A DNA stretch of 64,000 nt from Streptomyces sp. TS71-3 (GTDB lineage Bacteria; Actinomycetota; Actinomycetes; Streptomycetales; Streptomycetaceae), in NCBI RefSeq assembly GCF_018327685.1, contig NZ_BNEL01000001.1:2108001-2172000 (forward strand), read 5' to 3'. The notes under the pieces were generated by a model, which saw only the letters and a list, made by a program, of their open reading frames with translations, searched no databases and was not told the origin of the DNA. The translations under genes and the position numbers were made by a program. Positions within the stretch are counted from its first letter, which is position 1; each line of letters begins with the position of its first letter. Below are positions 18,496 to 28,001 of the stretch, piece by piece.

Positions 18496-19659
18496 TCACT
18501 TCACCTGGACCTCCAGGATCCGGTCGTCGCCCTTCTGCGGAGTGCCCCGGGTGTCCGTCTCGCTCGTGGTCAGCCAGAGCTTGTCGCCGCCCGCAGGCGC
18601 GACCGTGCGCAGGCGGCCGTAGGTGCCCTTCAGGAAGGACTGCGGGTCGGCCGAGACATGCGTGCCGTCCAGCGGGATCCGCCACAGCCGCTCGCCGCGC
18701 AGCGCGGCCATCCAGATCGAACCCTCCGCGTAGGCGATACCGCTCGGTGAGGCCTCCGATGTCCGCCACTGGGCCACCGGGTCGTGGAAGCCCTTCTTGC
18801 CCGCCTTGCCCTCCACTTCCGGCCAGCCGTAGTTGTCGCCGGGCTCGATCAGGTTCAGCTCGTCCCAGGTGTCCTGGCCGAACTCCGAGGCCCACAGCCG
18901 GCGGTGGGTGTCCCAGGCCAGGCCCTGCACGTTGCGGTGGCCGTAGGAGTAGACGTAGGGGGCGTTCTTGAAGGGGTTGCCCGGGGCCGGGCGGCCGTCC
19001 GGGGTCATCCGGAGGATCTTGCCGCCCAGGTCGGTCTTCACCTGCGCCCGGCCGCGCTCGCCGGACTCGCCGGTGCCCGCGTAGAGCAACTTGTCCGGGC
19101 CGAAGGCGATCCGCCCGCCGTTGTGGATGAAGCCCTTCGGGATGCCCCGCAGCAGGGTGCTCGGCGCGCCGAGCTGGTCGCCGGACGACCGCTTCTCGTC
19201 GTAGGGCATGCGGACGATGCGGTTGTCGGAGGCGGTGGTGAAGTACGCGTAGACCATGTGGTCCCTGGCGAAGGACGGCGAGAGCGCGATGCCGAGCAGC
19301 CCGCCCTCGCCGGACGGGGAGACCCCGGGCACCGAGCCGACCTCCGTCTTCTTGCCGCTCTTCGTGTCGACCCGGGTGATGGTGGCCTCGTCCCTGGACG
19401 ACACCAGCAGGTCGCCGTCCGGGAGTTCCGCGAGGCCCCACGGGGACTTCAGGTCCTCGGTGAGGGTGCGGACGACCTTCACCGAGCCCTTGGCGGGGGG
19501 CGCGGCCGGTGCCGGGGCGGGGGCGGAGGAGCCCGGGTGCGCGGAGCTCGCCGAGGCGCCTGACGTCTGCCGCGGGTGGGAGCCGCCGTCCGAGGAACAG
19601 GCGGCGGTGGCCAGGAGGAGGGCGGCGGCCAGGGCGGCCGGCCCGGCTGAGCGATGCAC
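18496..19659 (-). CDS. Glucose/sorbosone-dehydrogenase-type lipoprotein
   Basis: A 387-aa secreted lipoprotein: an N-terminal signal with a lipobox-like ALLLATAAC, a Ser/Ala/Pro linker, then a beta-propeller of the soluble-glucose-dehydrogenase (PQQ, GSDH) family. Family features are LKSPWGLAELPDGDLLVSSR, GEGGLLGIALSPSF, GGRIAFGPDKLLYAGTGESG and LAWDTHRRLWASEFGQDTWDEL. Members oxidise sugars with PQQ or bind sugars outside the membrane; PQQ use here is inferred. Start is GTG 19659 with AAGGGA six bases upstream. Confidence 0.85.
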   Translation of the reverse strand: MHRSAGPAALAAALLLATAACSSDGGSHPRQTSGASASSAHPGSSAPAPAPAAPPAKGSVKVVRTLTEDLKSPWGLAELPDGDLLVSSRDEATITRVDTKSGKKTEVGSVPGVSPSGEGGLLGIALSPSFARDHMVYAYFTTASDNRIVRMPYDEKRSSGDQLGAPSTLLRGIPKGFIHNGGRIAFGPDKLLYAGTGESGERGRAQVKTDLGGKILRMTPDGRPAPGNPFKNAPYVYSYGHRNVQGLAWDTHRRLWASEFGQDTWDELNLIEPGDNYGWPEVEGKAGKKGFHDPVAQWRTSEASPSGIAYAEGSIWMAALRGERLWRIPLDGTHVSADPQSFLKGTYGRLRTVAPAGGDKLWLTTSETDTRGTPQKGDDRILEVQVK

Positions 19660-19775
19660 GATGGGTCCCTTCGACGCAGCGGTACTACGTTCCTACACCG
19701 CCCGGCGCTCGCGGGTTGCCCATCCGGCGGCTTCGCGGGGGTGTCGGAGACCGGGGACCGGCATGCCCTCGGTGC

Positions 19776-19880
19776 GGTGCGCACGTCCGGTGGCGGTGGG
19801 CGCGTTCGGTCGTGGTGCGCACGTCCGGTCGCGGTGGGCGCGTCCGGGTGCGGTGCGCGCGTCCCGCGACGGCGGGTCAC
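19776..19880. repeat. 38-bp tandem repeat
   Basis: Units beginning GGTGCGCACGTCCGG at 19776 and 19814 and a degenerate third at 19852, with a 38-base period. The last unit touches the end of the leucine-rich-repeat gene. Confidence 0.8.
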
Positions 19881-20596
19881 GTCAGGACGTAGCACCCGCG
19901 GCGCTCCAGCTCCGCCAGCAGTGCGGGCGGCGGCTCGCACGGGTTCCAGCGCAGGTCCAGCCGCTCCAGCGCGGGCATGCCGGCCACCCGGTCCGGCAGC
20001 CGGGTGATGCGGTTGCCCCGCAGGTCGAGCCTGCGGAGCAGGGGCAGGTCGGCCAGCGGCCCGGGAAGCTCCGCGAGGGCGTTCTCCCGCAGGTCCAGAT
20101 CGCGCAGTTCGTGCAGGCCGGCGACGGACGGTGGCAGGTCCTCGATCGCGTTGCCCCTCAGGTGGAGTTCGCGCAGGCGGCCGAGGCGGCCGATGCCGTC
20201 GGGCAGCGAGGCCAGCCGGTTGTGCTGGGCCCTCAGCTCGATCAGGCCGGTCATCGCGCCGATGGTCTCGGGCAGGCGGGCGAGGGCGTTCTCGCCGACG
20301 TTGAGGTAGCGCAGCCGGGTCAGGTTCCCCAGCGAGTCCGGGAGCCGGGAGAGGTCGTTGTCGTGCAGGTAGAGGCAGTCGCTGAGCCCTTCCAGCAGGC
20401 CCAGCTCGGCGGGGACCGAGGTGAGGCCGTTGTGCCCGAGGTCCAACGTGGTCAGCCGCCGCAGCCGTCCGATGGCGGGCGGCAGGACGGTGAGCCCGTT
20501 CTCGGCGAGGATCAGCACCTGGAGCTCGGTGCGTCGCCAGACGGACTCGGGGACCTCTCCCAGCCGGTGACGCCAGAGGTTCAGCGTGTGCCGCAC
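19877..20596 (-). CDS. Leucine-rich-repeat protein
   Basis: A 239-aa product built almost entirely of about nine 23-residue leucine-rich repeats (for example LRYLNVGENALARLPETIG and LRELHLRGNAIEDLPPSVAG). It has no signal peptide or membrane segment, so it is probably a cytoplasmic binding protein; the partner is unknown. GTG 20596 is chosen because AAGGGAG precedes it. A longer frame to 20833 lacks a ribosome site and is low complexity. Confidence 0.85.
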   Translation of the reverse strand: MRHTLNLWRHRLGEVPESVWRRTELQVLILAENGLTVLPPAIGRLRRLTTLDLGHNGLTSVPAELGLLEGLSDCLYLHDNDLSRLPDSLGNLTRLRYLNVGENALARLPETIGAMTGLIELRAQHNRLASLPDGIGRLGRLRELHLRGNAIEDLPPSVAGLHELRDLDLRENALAELPGPLADLPLLRRLDLRGNRITRLPDRVAGMPALERLDLRWNPCEPPPALLAELERRGCYVLT

Positions 20597-20902
20597 GGAC
20601 TGCTCCCTTCGGCCGAGGACTGATCGACGGTTCCGTGGATCGACTTGATCGACGGTCCGGACGGGCGAAGGGCCGACCCCACCCGTCCCCGTGAAGGGCC
20701 CGATTCCGGCCGCGCTTCCCGAAGGCCCGATTCTCGCCGCTTTCCCGAGCGGACCGGAACGGAATTCCGGCCTGGCCGGATCGGTGTGGTCACCCGTGAG
20801 GGGCACCTCGGATGCCTGGCAGAGGCCGTTCACTCGAACGAGTGAAGATCCGGGCGGGCCCGACGCGCGGCGCGGTGAGGTGGAGGCCCTAGCCTCCAGA
20901 GC
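20597..20902. promoter_or_regulatory. Divergent promoter region with a palindrome
   Basis: TTCACTCG (20829-20836), AA, CGAGTGAA (20839-20846) is a perfect inverted repeat. TGGAGGC (20881-20887) and GCCTCCA (20892-20898) form a second one. In it TAGCCT (20890-20895) sits where a -10 for a leaderless start at 20903 would be. These are candidate control sites for the downstream dehydrogenase. Confidence 0.5.
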
Positions 20903-21856
20903 ATGACTTCAGACGTGTGGCTCCCCCTTCCCCTGCAGGAGATCGACGGCCTCCCCGACGGCTTCGTGTACCGCTTCTGGGACGGCGGCGAGGACGGTGA
21001 GCAGGAATTTCCCGGGGACCCGGCGGACTGCGCGGTGTACGTGGTGCCCTACATGAAGCCCGTCCGCACCCGGGCGCGGCCCCTGGAGCACATGGCGCGG
21101 CTGGAGGTGATCCAGACGCTCACCGCCGGGGTGGACGACATGCTGGCCAACCTGGACCGGGTGCGCCCGGGCGTGCGGCTCTGCAACGCCCGCGGTGTGC
21201 ACGAGGCCAGTACCGCCGAGCTCGCGCTGACGCTCACCCTCGCCTCCCTGCGCGGAATCCCCGGCTTCGTCAGGGCGCAGCAGGACGGCGAGTGGGGTGG
21301 CGGGTTCCACCCGGCGCTCGCGGACAAGACGGTGCTGATCGTGGGCTACGGGGCCATCGGGTCCGCCGTGGAGGACCGGCTTGTGCCGTTTGAGGTTGCG
21401 CGGGTCGCGCGCATCGCGCGCTCTTCGCGCGCAACCGAGCGCGGGCCCGTGCACCAGCTTTCCGACCTGCCGGCCCTGCTGCCGGAGGCCGACGTCGTGA
21501 TCCTCACGACCCCTCTCGACGACTCCACCCGCGGCCTCGTCGACGACGAGTTCCTCGCCCGGATGAAGGACGGCGCCCTTCTGGTGAACGTCTCCCGCGG
21601 GCCCGTCGTCAACACCAAGGCGCTCCTCGCCGAGTTGGAGGCCGGCCGGCTCCTCGCCGCCCTCGACGTGACCGACCCCGAGCCGCTGCCGCCGGGCCAT
21701 CCGCTGTGGCACGCGCCCGGTGTGCTCATCAGCCCCCATGTGGGCGGCCCCACTTCCGCGTTCGGGCCGCGTGCCAGGCGCCTGATAGCGTCGCAGATGT
21801 CCCGCTATGCGGCGGGGGAACCCCTCGGCAACCTCATCCTGACCACGGGAGACTGA
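20903..21856 (+). CDS. D-isomer-specific 2-hydroxyacid dehydrogenase
   Basis: A 317-aa NAD(P)-dependent dehydrogenase. It has the Rossmann motif VGYGAIGSAVE and the catalytic Arg (NVSRGPVVN), Glu (DVTDPEPLPP) and His (SPHVGG) of the family. Substrates in this family are 2-oxo/2-hydroxy acids; which one here is unknown, and the protein is shorter than SerA with no ACT domain. The ATG has no usable ribosome site and a TAGCCT -10 candidate about eight bases upstream, so the mRNA may be leaderless. Confidence 0.88.
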   Translation: MTSDVWLPLPLQEIDGLPDGFVYRFWDGGEDGEQEFPGDPADCAVYVVPYMKPVRTRARPLEHMARLEVIQTLTAGVDDMLANLDRVRPGVRLCNARGVHEASTAELALTLTLASLRGIPGFVRAQQDGEWGGGFHPALADKTVLIVGYGAIGSAVEDRLVPFEVARVARIARSSRATERGPVHQLSDLPALLPEADVVILTTPLDDSTRGLVDDEFLARMKDGALLVNVSRGPVVNTKALLAELEAGRLLAALDVTDPEPLPPGHPLWHAPGVLISPHVGGPTSAFGPRARRLIASQMSRYAAGEPLGNLILTTGD

Positions 21857-21982
21857 CGCCTCGACAGGTCACCCACATCACCCAGACCACACACTTGGGA
21901 CATGCCCGTAAAACCTGAGTATTCCCATGAATACGGGGCGTGTTCATATGGCTCCCGTCGATTACGCTCGGTAGATGACCTA

Positions 21983-21995
21983 TGTCGCTGAGTGA
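21983..21995. promoter_or_regulatory. BldD-like box upstream of the CdgE-like gene
   Basis: On the minus strand TCACTCAGCGACA matches the BldD consensus TNACNCWGNGTNA at eight of nine fixed positions. The core GTCGCTGAGTGAC is an imperfect palindrome. BldD is the c-di-GMP-bound master regulator of Streptomyces development and is known to control several cdg genes. Binding here is inferred. Confidence 0.5.
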
Positions 21996-22297
21996 CCGAT
22001 CTGGTGTATCGTCCCGGACAAGGGGCTGCGCCGCGCGGGAACGGCGCGGGGAACAGGCCCCGATGACCTGCGAGGGGGGCGACGGGCGATGCACGGCCAA
22101 TGGACAATCAATCCGCAGCGGCGAAGCCGCCGACTGGAACCCCGGCGACCGGTGACGCGCATACCGAGCGGCGCGTCCCACCGCACGGACGCACCGCCTG
22201 CCGGCCGCGGGGCGCGGCCGGCCGGGCAGCCGCGGGCCGGCCATCCGGCCCGTCCCGGCGGCCCCTCGGAGCACGCCGTCCGGGCGGGAGCGGACCG

Positions 22298-25264
22298 GTG
22301 AGCACCCCGGTGCTCCTGGCGCGGCGGCCGTTCCCCAGCGGATGCGGCCTGTTTCCGCAGTGCATTCTGGTCCTGGCCTGCGGCGGTTACGCCATCGGCG
22401 CCGCCCTGGGCTGGGGCACGAAGTGGATCGCCCTCGTCATGGGCGACTTCGGGCTCAGCATCGCGGCCCTCACGGCCGCGGTCTCCTGCCTGCTCTACGC
22501 ACGCAGCCGCAGCAGCGGGCTGCGGCCGGCCTGGCTGCTGTTCGCGCTCTCGTCCCTGATGGCGGCGATCGGCAACGGCGTATGGGGCTGGTACGAAGTC
22601 GTGCTGGACCGCGCGGTACCCACCCCGAGCTGCGCGGACCTGTTCTTCCTGTGCTTCGCGCCGCCCGCCATCATCGGCCTCCTGGTGCTAGCCAAACGCC
22701 CCAACACGAAGGCCGGCTGGGCCTGCCTCGCGCTGGACGCCGGGCTGATCGGCGGCTCGCTGCTGACCCTCTCCTGGAGCCTCGCGCTCGCCCGCACGGC
22801 CCGCGTGCCCAGGCAGAGCGTCGAGCACGTCGCCCTCTCGCTCGCCTACCCGCTGCTGGACATCGTCCTGATCAGCATGGTGCTCGTCCTGCACTTCAGG
22901 CGCGCCTCCGTCAACCGCACGGCGGTGAACACCGCGATCGGAGCCCTCGCGCTCACCGTGCTCTCCGACGCGCTCTTCACCTCGCCCCTGCTGCACGAGA
23001 CCTACCGCTCCGGCCAGTTCCTGGACGCCGGCTGGTTCGCGGGCTCGCTGCTGCTCGCGTACGCCCCCTGGGCGGGCACGGCCCGCGGGCGGAAGCCGTC
23101 GGCCACCGCGCCCGCGCCCGCCGCGGCCGTGCCCGCGCCCCGCAAGGCCGGCGACCGCCACGACGGCGCGGCCACCCCGGCCGCGGGCGGCCCCGATCCG
23201 GTCACCCTGCGCGGGGCACCCGGCCGGGCGGCCACCGAGCACGAGCGGTACCCCGTCAGCCGCCCCACGACGGGCTCCCTGGCCGCCCTGACGCCCTATC
23301 TGGCGGCGGCCGTGTGCACCCTCGGCATCCTGTGCAACGTCCTCGACAACCGCAGCGTCGACCGCGTGGTGCTCTTCACGGCCTGCACCGTCGTGCTCGT
23401 CCTGATCGTCCGCCAGGGCATCATGCTCCTGGAGAACATGGCCCTCGCCCGCGAGCTGGCCCAGCAGGAGAACCACTTCCGCTCCCTGGTCCAGGGCTCC
23501 AGCGACGTCATCATGATCGCGGCGCCGGACGGCGTGCTCCAGTACGTCAGCCCCGCAGCCGCGGGCGTCTACGGCCGCGACGCCGCCGAACTCGTCGGCT
23601 CCAAGCTCTCCGCGCTGATCCACCCCGAGGACCTGGGCGCCGTACTCCACGAGGTGCGCCGGTTCCGCGCCGCGAGCCCCTCCCAGGAGCCCACCAGCCG
23701 CATCGAGTGCCGCTTCAGGTCGGGCGACGGCCAGTGGCTCAACGTCGAGTCCACGATCAACCGCCACGAGGGCGGCCTGATCCTCAACAGCCGCGACGTC
23801 ACCGAGCGCGTACGCCTCCAGGCGCAGCTCCAGCACAACGCCGAGCACGACCCGCTCACCGACCTGCCCAACCGCGTGCTGTTCACCCGCCGTGTCAGCC
23901 TCGCGCTCAGCGGCCGGCGCACCACCGACCGCGGCACGGCAGTGCTCTTCATCGACCTGGACGGCTTCAAGGGCGTCAACGACACCATCGGCCACCAGGC
24001 GGGCGACGAGCTGCTGGTCCAGGCGGCCCGCAGGCTCCAGGACGCGGTGCGCCAGTCGGACACCGCGGCCCGGCTCGGCGGCGACGAGTTCGCCGCCCTG
24101 GTCGTCGGCGACGGCAGCGTCGGCCACACCGCCCGCGAGCAGCACATCTACGAGCTGGCGGACCGGCTGAGGGCCGCCCTGTCCCGGCCGTACACCATCG
24201 ACGGGCACGACGTCCGGGTGGGCGCCTCCATCGGCTGCGCCTTCGCCGAGCCCGGCATGTCCGCCGGCGAGCTGCTGCGCAACGCCGACCTCGCGATGTA
24301 CCGCGCCAAGGCCGGCGGCAAGGCCCGCGTCGAGCTGTACGCGCCGCACATGCGGGCCGACGCCCAGGTACGCGCCGACGTGGTGCGCACCGCCCCGTTC
24401 ACGGGCCGCCGCCGGCCGGCCGCGCACGAGGACGACTTCGCCCTGCTGCACGAGCCCGTGGTCTGCCTGAACACCGGCCGCGTCGCCTCCGTCGCCGCAC
24501 ACGTCCGCTGGCGCACCGCCCAGGGCGCCCTCTACGCCCCCGGCGAACTGCTCCGGGGCGACGACCCGGAGCACGCCGCGGAGCTGGGCCGCCGGACGAT
24601 GGAGGCGGCCGTGGAGCAGGCCGCCGAGCGGGCCCGCGCCGGTCACGTCCTGCCCGTCGTGGTGAGGACGACCGCCCGCCGCCTGCTGGACCGCTCCCTG
24701 CCCGCGGGCTCCATCGAGGCACTGCTCACCCGCTACGGGCTGCCCTCCGGCGCCCTCGTCGTCGAGCTGGCCGGCAGCGACCCGCACGCCCCGCTGGACG
24801 AGCTGGAGCGCCGCCTGTCGGCCCTGCGCCGGCACGGCGTACGGATCTCGCTGGACGGCTTCGGCACCGGCTACGCGGCCTTCAACAGCCTCCGCAAGCT
24901 CCCCGTCGACTGCCTGAAGCTCGACAAGGCGCTCGTCGAGGGCGTCGCCGACTCCGCCCGGCTGCACAAGATCACCAGTGGCCTGCTGCGGATCGCGTCC
25001 GACCTGGGCCTGGACTCCGTCGCGGACGGCGTCGACCGCCCCGAGCAGGCCGCCGCGCTGCGCGAGATGGGCTGCACCCACGGGCAGGGCCAGGTCTTCT
25101 CCGGCCCGCTGGACGAGTATCGTCTGCGCAGGACACTGACCGTCGGCCACTTCCCGGTGCCCGGCGGCGCCGTCGAGGCGGTGCTCACCGGAGGCTCCGC
25201 GGGAGCCCTCACGGGGCACGCGGCCAGCCGTTCACATAATGAGACGCCTGTCCCACCACCTTGA
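22298..25264 (+). CDS. cdgE: Membrane PAS-GGDEF-degenerate EAL protein (CdgE-like diguanylate cyclase)
   Basis: A 988-aa protein. About eight to ten membrane segments fill the first 400 residues, interrupted by an Ala/Pro-rich loop. A PAS domain (HFRSLVQGSSDVIMIAAPDG) and a GGDEF domain follow; GGDEF is at 594-598, preceded by the RxxD inhibitory site at 585-588. The final EAL-like domain is broken: EAL is VAA at 732-734 and DDFGTG is DGFGTG at 853-858. It is therefore probably a cyclase without phosphodiesterase activity. GTG 22298 is preferred (GGGAG eight bases upstream); ATG 22100 would add 66 low-complexity residues. Name by position next to ilvB and architecture, moderately sure. Confidence 0.85.
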   Translation: MSTPVLLARRPFPSGCGLFPQCILVLACGGYAIGAALGWGTKWIALVMGDFGLSIAALTAAVSCLLYARSRSSGLRPAWLLFALSSLMAAIGNGVWGWYEVVLDRAVPTPSCADLFFLCFAPPAIIGLLVLAKRPNTKAGWACLALDAGLIGGSLLTLSWSLALARTARVPRQSVEHVALSLAYPLLDIVLISMVLVLHFRRASVNRTAVNTAIGALALTVLSDALFTSPLLHETYRSGQFLDAGWFAGSLLLAYAPWAGTARGRKPSATAPAPAAAVPAPRKAGDRHDGAATPAAGGPDPVTLRGAPGRAATEHERYPVSRPTTGSLAALTPYLAAAVCTLGILCNVLDNRSVDRVVLFTACTVVLVLIVRQGIMLLENMALARELAQQENHFRSLVQGSSDVIMIAAPDGVLQYVSPAAAGVYGRDAAELVGSKLSALIHPEDLGAVLHEVRRFRAASPSQEPTSRIECRFRSGDGQWLNVESTINRHEGGLILNSRDVTERVRLQAQLQHNAEHDPLTDLPNRVLFTRRVSLALSGRRTTDRGTAVLFIDLDGFKGVNDTIGHQAGDELLVQAARRLQDAVRQSDTAARLGGDEFAALVVGDGSVGHTAREQHIYELADRLRAALSRPYTIDGHDVRVGASIGCAFAEPGMSAGELLRNADLAMYRAKAGGKARVELYAPHMRADAQVRADVVRTAPFTGRRRPAAHEDDFALLHEPVVCLNTGRVASVAAHVRWRTAQGALYAPGELLRGDDPEHAAELGRRTMEAAVEQAAERARAGHVLPVVVRTTARRLLDRSLPAGSIEALLTRYGLPSGALVVELAGSDPHAPLDELERRLSALRRHGVRISLDGFGTGYAAFNSLRKLPVDCLKLDKALVEGVADSARLHKITSGLLRIASDLGLDSVADGVDRPEQAAALREMGCTHGQGQVFSGPLDEYRLRRTLTVGHFPVPGGAVEAVLTGGSAGALTGHAASRSHNETPVPPP
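25235..25240 (+). promoter_or_regulatory. Possible ilvB leader promoter -10
   Basis: CATAAT inside the 3' end of the preceding gene, about 57 bases before the leader peptide ATG. No matching -35 is obvious, so this is tentative. Confidence 0.35.
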
Positions 25265-25296
25265 CAGTCAGAGCGCGGCGGGGGGAAGGTCATGCC

Positions 25297-25338
25297 ATGC
25301 GCACCCGAATCCTCGTACTTGGACAGCGCGTCGGCTGA
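25297..25338 (+). CDS. ilvB leader peptide
   Basis: A 13-residue ORF, MRTRILVLGQRVG, with five of 13 codons for Ile, Leu or Val (ATC CTC GTA CTT, then GTC). GGGGGGAAGG lies seven bases before the ATG. The terminator hairpin at 25388-25422 follows before ilvB. This is the classic arrangement for attenuation by branched-chain aminoacyl-tRNA supply, and attenuator-like leaders have been described for streptomycete ilvB. Confidence 0.8.
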   Translation: MRTRILVLGQRVG

Positions 25339-25387
25339 GCTGGACCGCGGTCAGTAGGACCCTCCAGCGACCACCACCCGGCGCGCT

Positions 25388-25422
25388 CCCCTCGCTTGCC
25401 TCACGGCACGAGGGGTTTTTTG
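25388..25422 (+). terminator. ilvB attenuator terminator
   Basis: CCCCTCG (25388-25394) pairs with CGAGGGG (25409-25415), extended in the loop by TGCC/GGCA, and is followed by TTTTTT. An upstream GCTGG/CCAGC pairing around 25339-25372 could form the alternative structure. Confidence 0.85.
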
Positions 25423-25540
25423 TTGCACCGGCGCCCCGGCCGGCACGGATCCGGCCGCGGCGCCCGCTCTCTCCCCTTTCGACAGCCCTCGCACCGCACG
25501 ACCCACGCACCGAAACCTCAGCATCGAGAAGAGAATGCCG

Positions 25541-27418
25541 ATGACCGAGCAGGCCCCCGGGGCCCATCATCCGCAGCCGCGGCCCCGTTCCACCCCGCAG
25601 CCCGGCACACCCGTCGAGCACGTGACGGGCGCGCAGGCCCTCATCCGCTCGCTCGAGGAGGTCGGGGCCGACACGGTATTCGGAATCCCCGGCGGTGCGA
25701 TCCTCCCGGCGTACGACCCCCTGATGGACTCCTCCCGGGTCCGCCACGTCCTGGTCCGGCACGAGCAGGGCGCCGGCCACGCGGCCACCGGCTACGCGCA
25801 GGCCACCGGCAGGGTCGGCGTCTGCATGGCCACCTCGGGCCCCGGCGCCACCAACCTGGTGACCCCCCTCGCGGACGCCCATCTCGACTCGGTGCCGGTG
25901 GTCGCGATCACCGGCCAGGTCGCCACCAACCTGATCGGCACGGACGGCTTCCAGGAGGCCGACATCGTCGGCATCTCCATGCCGATCACCAAGCACAACT
26001 TCCTCGTCAAGAACCCCGACGACATCTCCAGGACCATCGCCGAGGCCTTCCACATCGCCTCCACGGGGCGCCCGGGGCCCGTCCTGGTCGACATCGCCAA
26101 GGACGCCCTCCAGGCCCGCACCACCTTCAGCTGGCCGCCCACCCTGGACCTGCCCGGCTACCGCCCGGTGACCAAGCCGCACGCCAAGCAGATCCGCGAG
26201 GCCGCCAAGCTGATCGCCCAGGCCAGGCGGCCCGTCCTGTACGTCGGCGGCGGCGTGCTGAAGGCCCGTGCCACCGCCGAGCTGAAGATCCTCGCCGAGC
26301 TCACCGGCGCGCCCGTCACCACCACCCTGATGGCGCTCGGAGCCTTCCCCGACAGCCACCCGCAGCACGTCGGCATGCCCGGCATGCACGGCGCGGTCAC
26401 CGCCGTCACCGCGCTCCAGAAGGCCGACCTGATCATCGCCCTCGGCGCCCGGTTCGACGACCGCGTCACCGGCAAGCTGGACAGCTTCGCCCCGCACGCC
26501 AAGATCGTCCACGCCGACGTCGACCCGGCGGAGATCGGTAAGAACCGCGCCGCCGACGTGCCGATCGTCGGTGACGCGCGCGAGGTGCTCGCCGACCTGG
26601 TGCAGGCGGTCCAGCGCGAGCACAGCGAGGGCGGCGCCGGCGAGGCGGCCGTCTCGAAGTACGCCGGCTGGTGGCGCGACCTCAACCGCTGGCGCGAGAC
26701 CTACCCGCTCGGCTACGACCACCCCGCCGACGGCAGCCTCGCACCGCAGCAGGTCATCGAGCGCATCGGCCAGCTCGCCCCGGAGGGCACGATCTTCGCC
26801 GCGGGCGTCGGCCAGCACCAGATGTGGGCGGCGCACTTCATCGACTACGACAAGCCCGCGACCTGGCTCAACTCCGGCGGCGCCGGGACGATGGGCTACG
26901 CGGTGCCGGCCGCGATGGGCGCCCAGGCCGGCCGCCCCGACCGCACCGTCTGGGCGATCGACGGCGACGGCTGCTTCCAGATGACCAACCAGGAGCTGAC
27001 CACCTGCGCCCTGAACAACATCCCGATCAAGGTCGCCATCATCAACAACGGCGCCCTGGGGATGATCCGCCAGTGGCAGACGCTGTTCTACAACCAGCGC
27101 TACTCCCACAGCGCCCTGCACGGCGGCAAGAAGGACGGTGCCCCGGCGGGCGGTGAGTCCAGCGGCGGCACGCGCGTCCCCGACTTCGTGAAGCTCGCGG
27201 AGGCCATGGGCTGCGTCGCGATGCGCTGCGAGTCGCCGGACGACCTGGACAAGGTGATCGAGGAGGCCAACGCCATCACCGACCGCCCCGTCGTGGTCGA
27301 CTTCATCGTCCACGAGGACGCCATGGTGTGGCCGATGGTCGCCGCAGGCACCTCCAACGACGAGGTCATGGCCGCCCGGGGCGTCCGCCCCGACTTCGGC
27401 GACCTCCAGGAAGACTGA
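25541..27418 (+). CDS. ilvB: Acetolactate synthase large subunit
   Basis: ThDP-dependent synthase (625 aa) that condenses pyruvate with pyruvate or 2-oxobutyrate, the first shared step of valine, leucine and isoleucine synthesis. It has the catalytic glutamate region ([18 protein letters not shown]), the FAD/central domain, and the ThDP motif [12 protein letters not shown] ending in IINN. ATG 25541 has AGAAGAGA upstream and gives the usual MTEQ start; ATG 25535 is possible. First gene of ilvB-ilvN-ilvC, under the attenuator before it. Confidence 0.95.
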   Translation: MTEQAPGAHHPQPRPRSTPQPGTPVEHVTGAQALIRSLEEVGADTVFGIPGGAILPAYDPLMDSSRVRHVLVRHEQGAGHAATGYAQATGRVGVCMATSGPGATNLVTPLADAHLDSVPVVAITGQVATNLIGTDGFQEADIVGISMPITKHNFLVKNPDDISRTIAEAFHIASTGRPGPVLVDIAKDALQARTTFSWPPTLDLPGYRPVTKPHAKQIREAAKLIAQARRPVLYVGGGVLKARATAELKILAELTGAPVTTTLMALGAFPDSHPQHVGMPGMHGAVTAVTALQKADLIIALGARFDDRVTGKLDSFAPHAKIVHADVDPAEIGKNRAADVPIVGDAREVLADLVQAVQREHSEGGAGEAAVSKYAGWWRDLNRWRETYPLGYDHPADGSLAPQQVIERIGQLAPEGTIFAAGVGQHQMWAAHFIDYDKPATWLNSGGAGTMGYAVPAAMGAQAGRPDRTVWAIDGDGCFQMTNQELTTCALNNIPIKVAIINNGALGMIRQWQTLFYNQRYSHSALHGGKKDGAPAGGESSGGTRVPDFVKLAEAMGCVAMRCESPDDLDKVIEEANAITDRPVVVDFIVHEDAMVWPMVAAGTSNDEVMAARGVRPDFGDLQED

Positions 27419-27456
27419 ACCGGCCGAGACGCAAGAGCGAAAGAAGAGATAGCGAC

Positions 27457-27981
27457 ATGTCCAAGCACACGCTCTCCGTCCTGGTCGAGAACACCCCCGG
27501 CATCCTCGCCAGGATCGCCGCCCTGTTCTCCCGCCGCGGCTTCAACATCGACTCGCTGGCCGTCGGCACCACCGAGCACCCCGACATCTCCCGCATCACC
27601 ATCGTGGTCACCGTGGAGGACCTGCCGCTCGAACAGGTCACCAAACAGCTCAACAAGCTCGTCAACGTCCTGAAGATCGTCGAACTGGAACCGGGCAGCG
27701 CCGTCCAGCGCGAGCTCGTCCTCGTGAAGGTGCGCGCCGACAACGAGACGCGCTCCCAGATCGTGGAGATCGTCCAGCTCTTCCGCGCCAAGACCGTCGA
27801 CGTCTCCCCGGAGGCCGTCACGGTGGAGGCCACCGGATCCAGCGACAAGCTGGAGGCGATGCTGAAGATGCTGGAGCCGTTCGGTATCAAGGAACTCGTG
27901 CAGTCCGGCACCATCGCCATCGGACGCGGTGCCCGCTCCATCACTGACCGCAGCCTCAGAGCGCTGGACCGCAGCGCCTAG
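27457..27981 (+). CDS. ilvN: Acetolactate synthase small (regulatory) subunit
   Basis: A 174-aa regulatory subunit that activates IlvB and confers valine feedback inhibition. The N-terminal ACT domain (HTLSVLVENTPGILARIAAL, then RRGFNIDSLAVG) and the C-terminal small-subunit domain are complete. It lies 38 bases after ilvB with AAGAAGAGA upstream, so it is co-transcribed. Also called ilvH. Confidence 0.95.
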   Translation: MSKHTLSVLVENTPGILARIAALFSRRGFNIDSLAVGTTEHPDISRITIVVTVEDLPLEQVTKQLNKLVNVLKIVELEPGSAVQRELVLVKVRADNETRSQIVEIVQLFRAKTVDVSPEAVTVEATGSSDKLEAMLKMLEPFGIKELVQSGTIAIGRGARSITDRSLRALDRSA

Positions 27982-28001
27982 GCACACGGCGGCGCACGCG
28001 G

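Noticed and set aside
22089..22301. 70-codon ORF overlapping the CdgE-like start by GTGA
   Set aside because: It has a G-rich run upstream and an attractive overlap, but the translation is Arg/Pro-rich low complexity and resembles a frame shadow.
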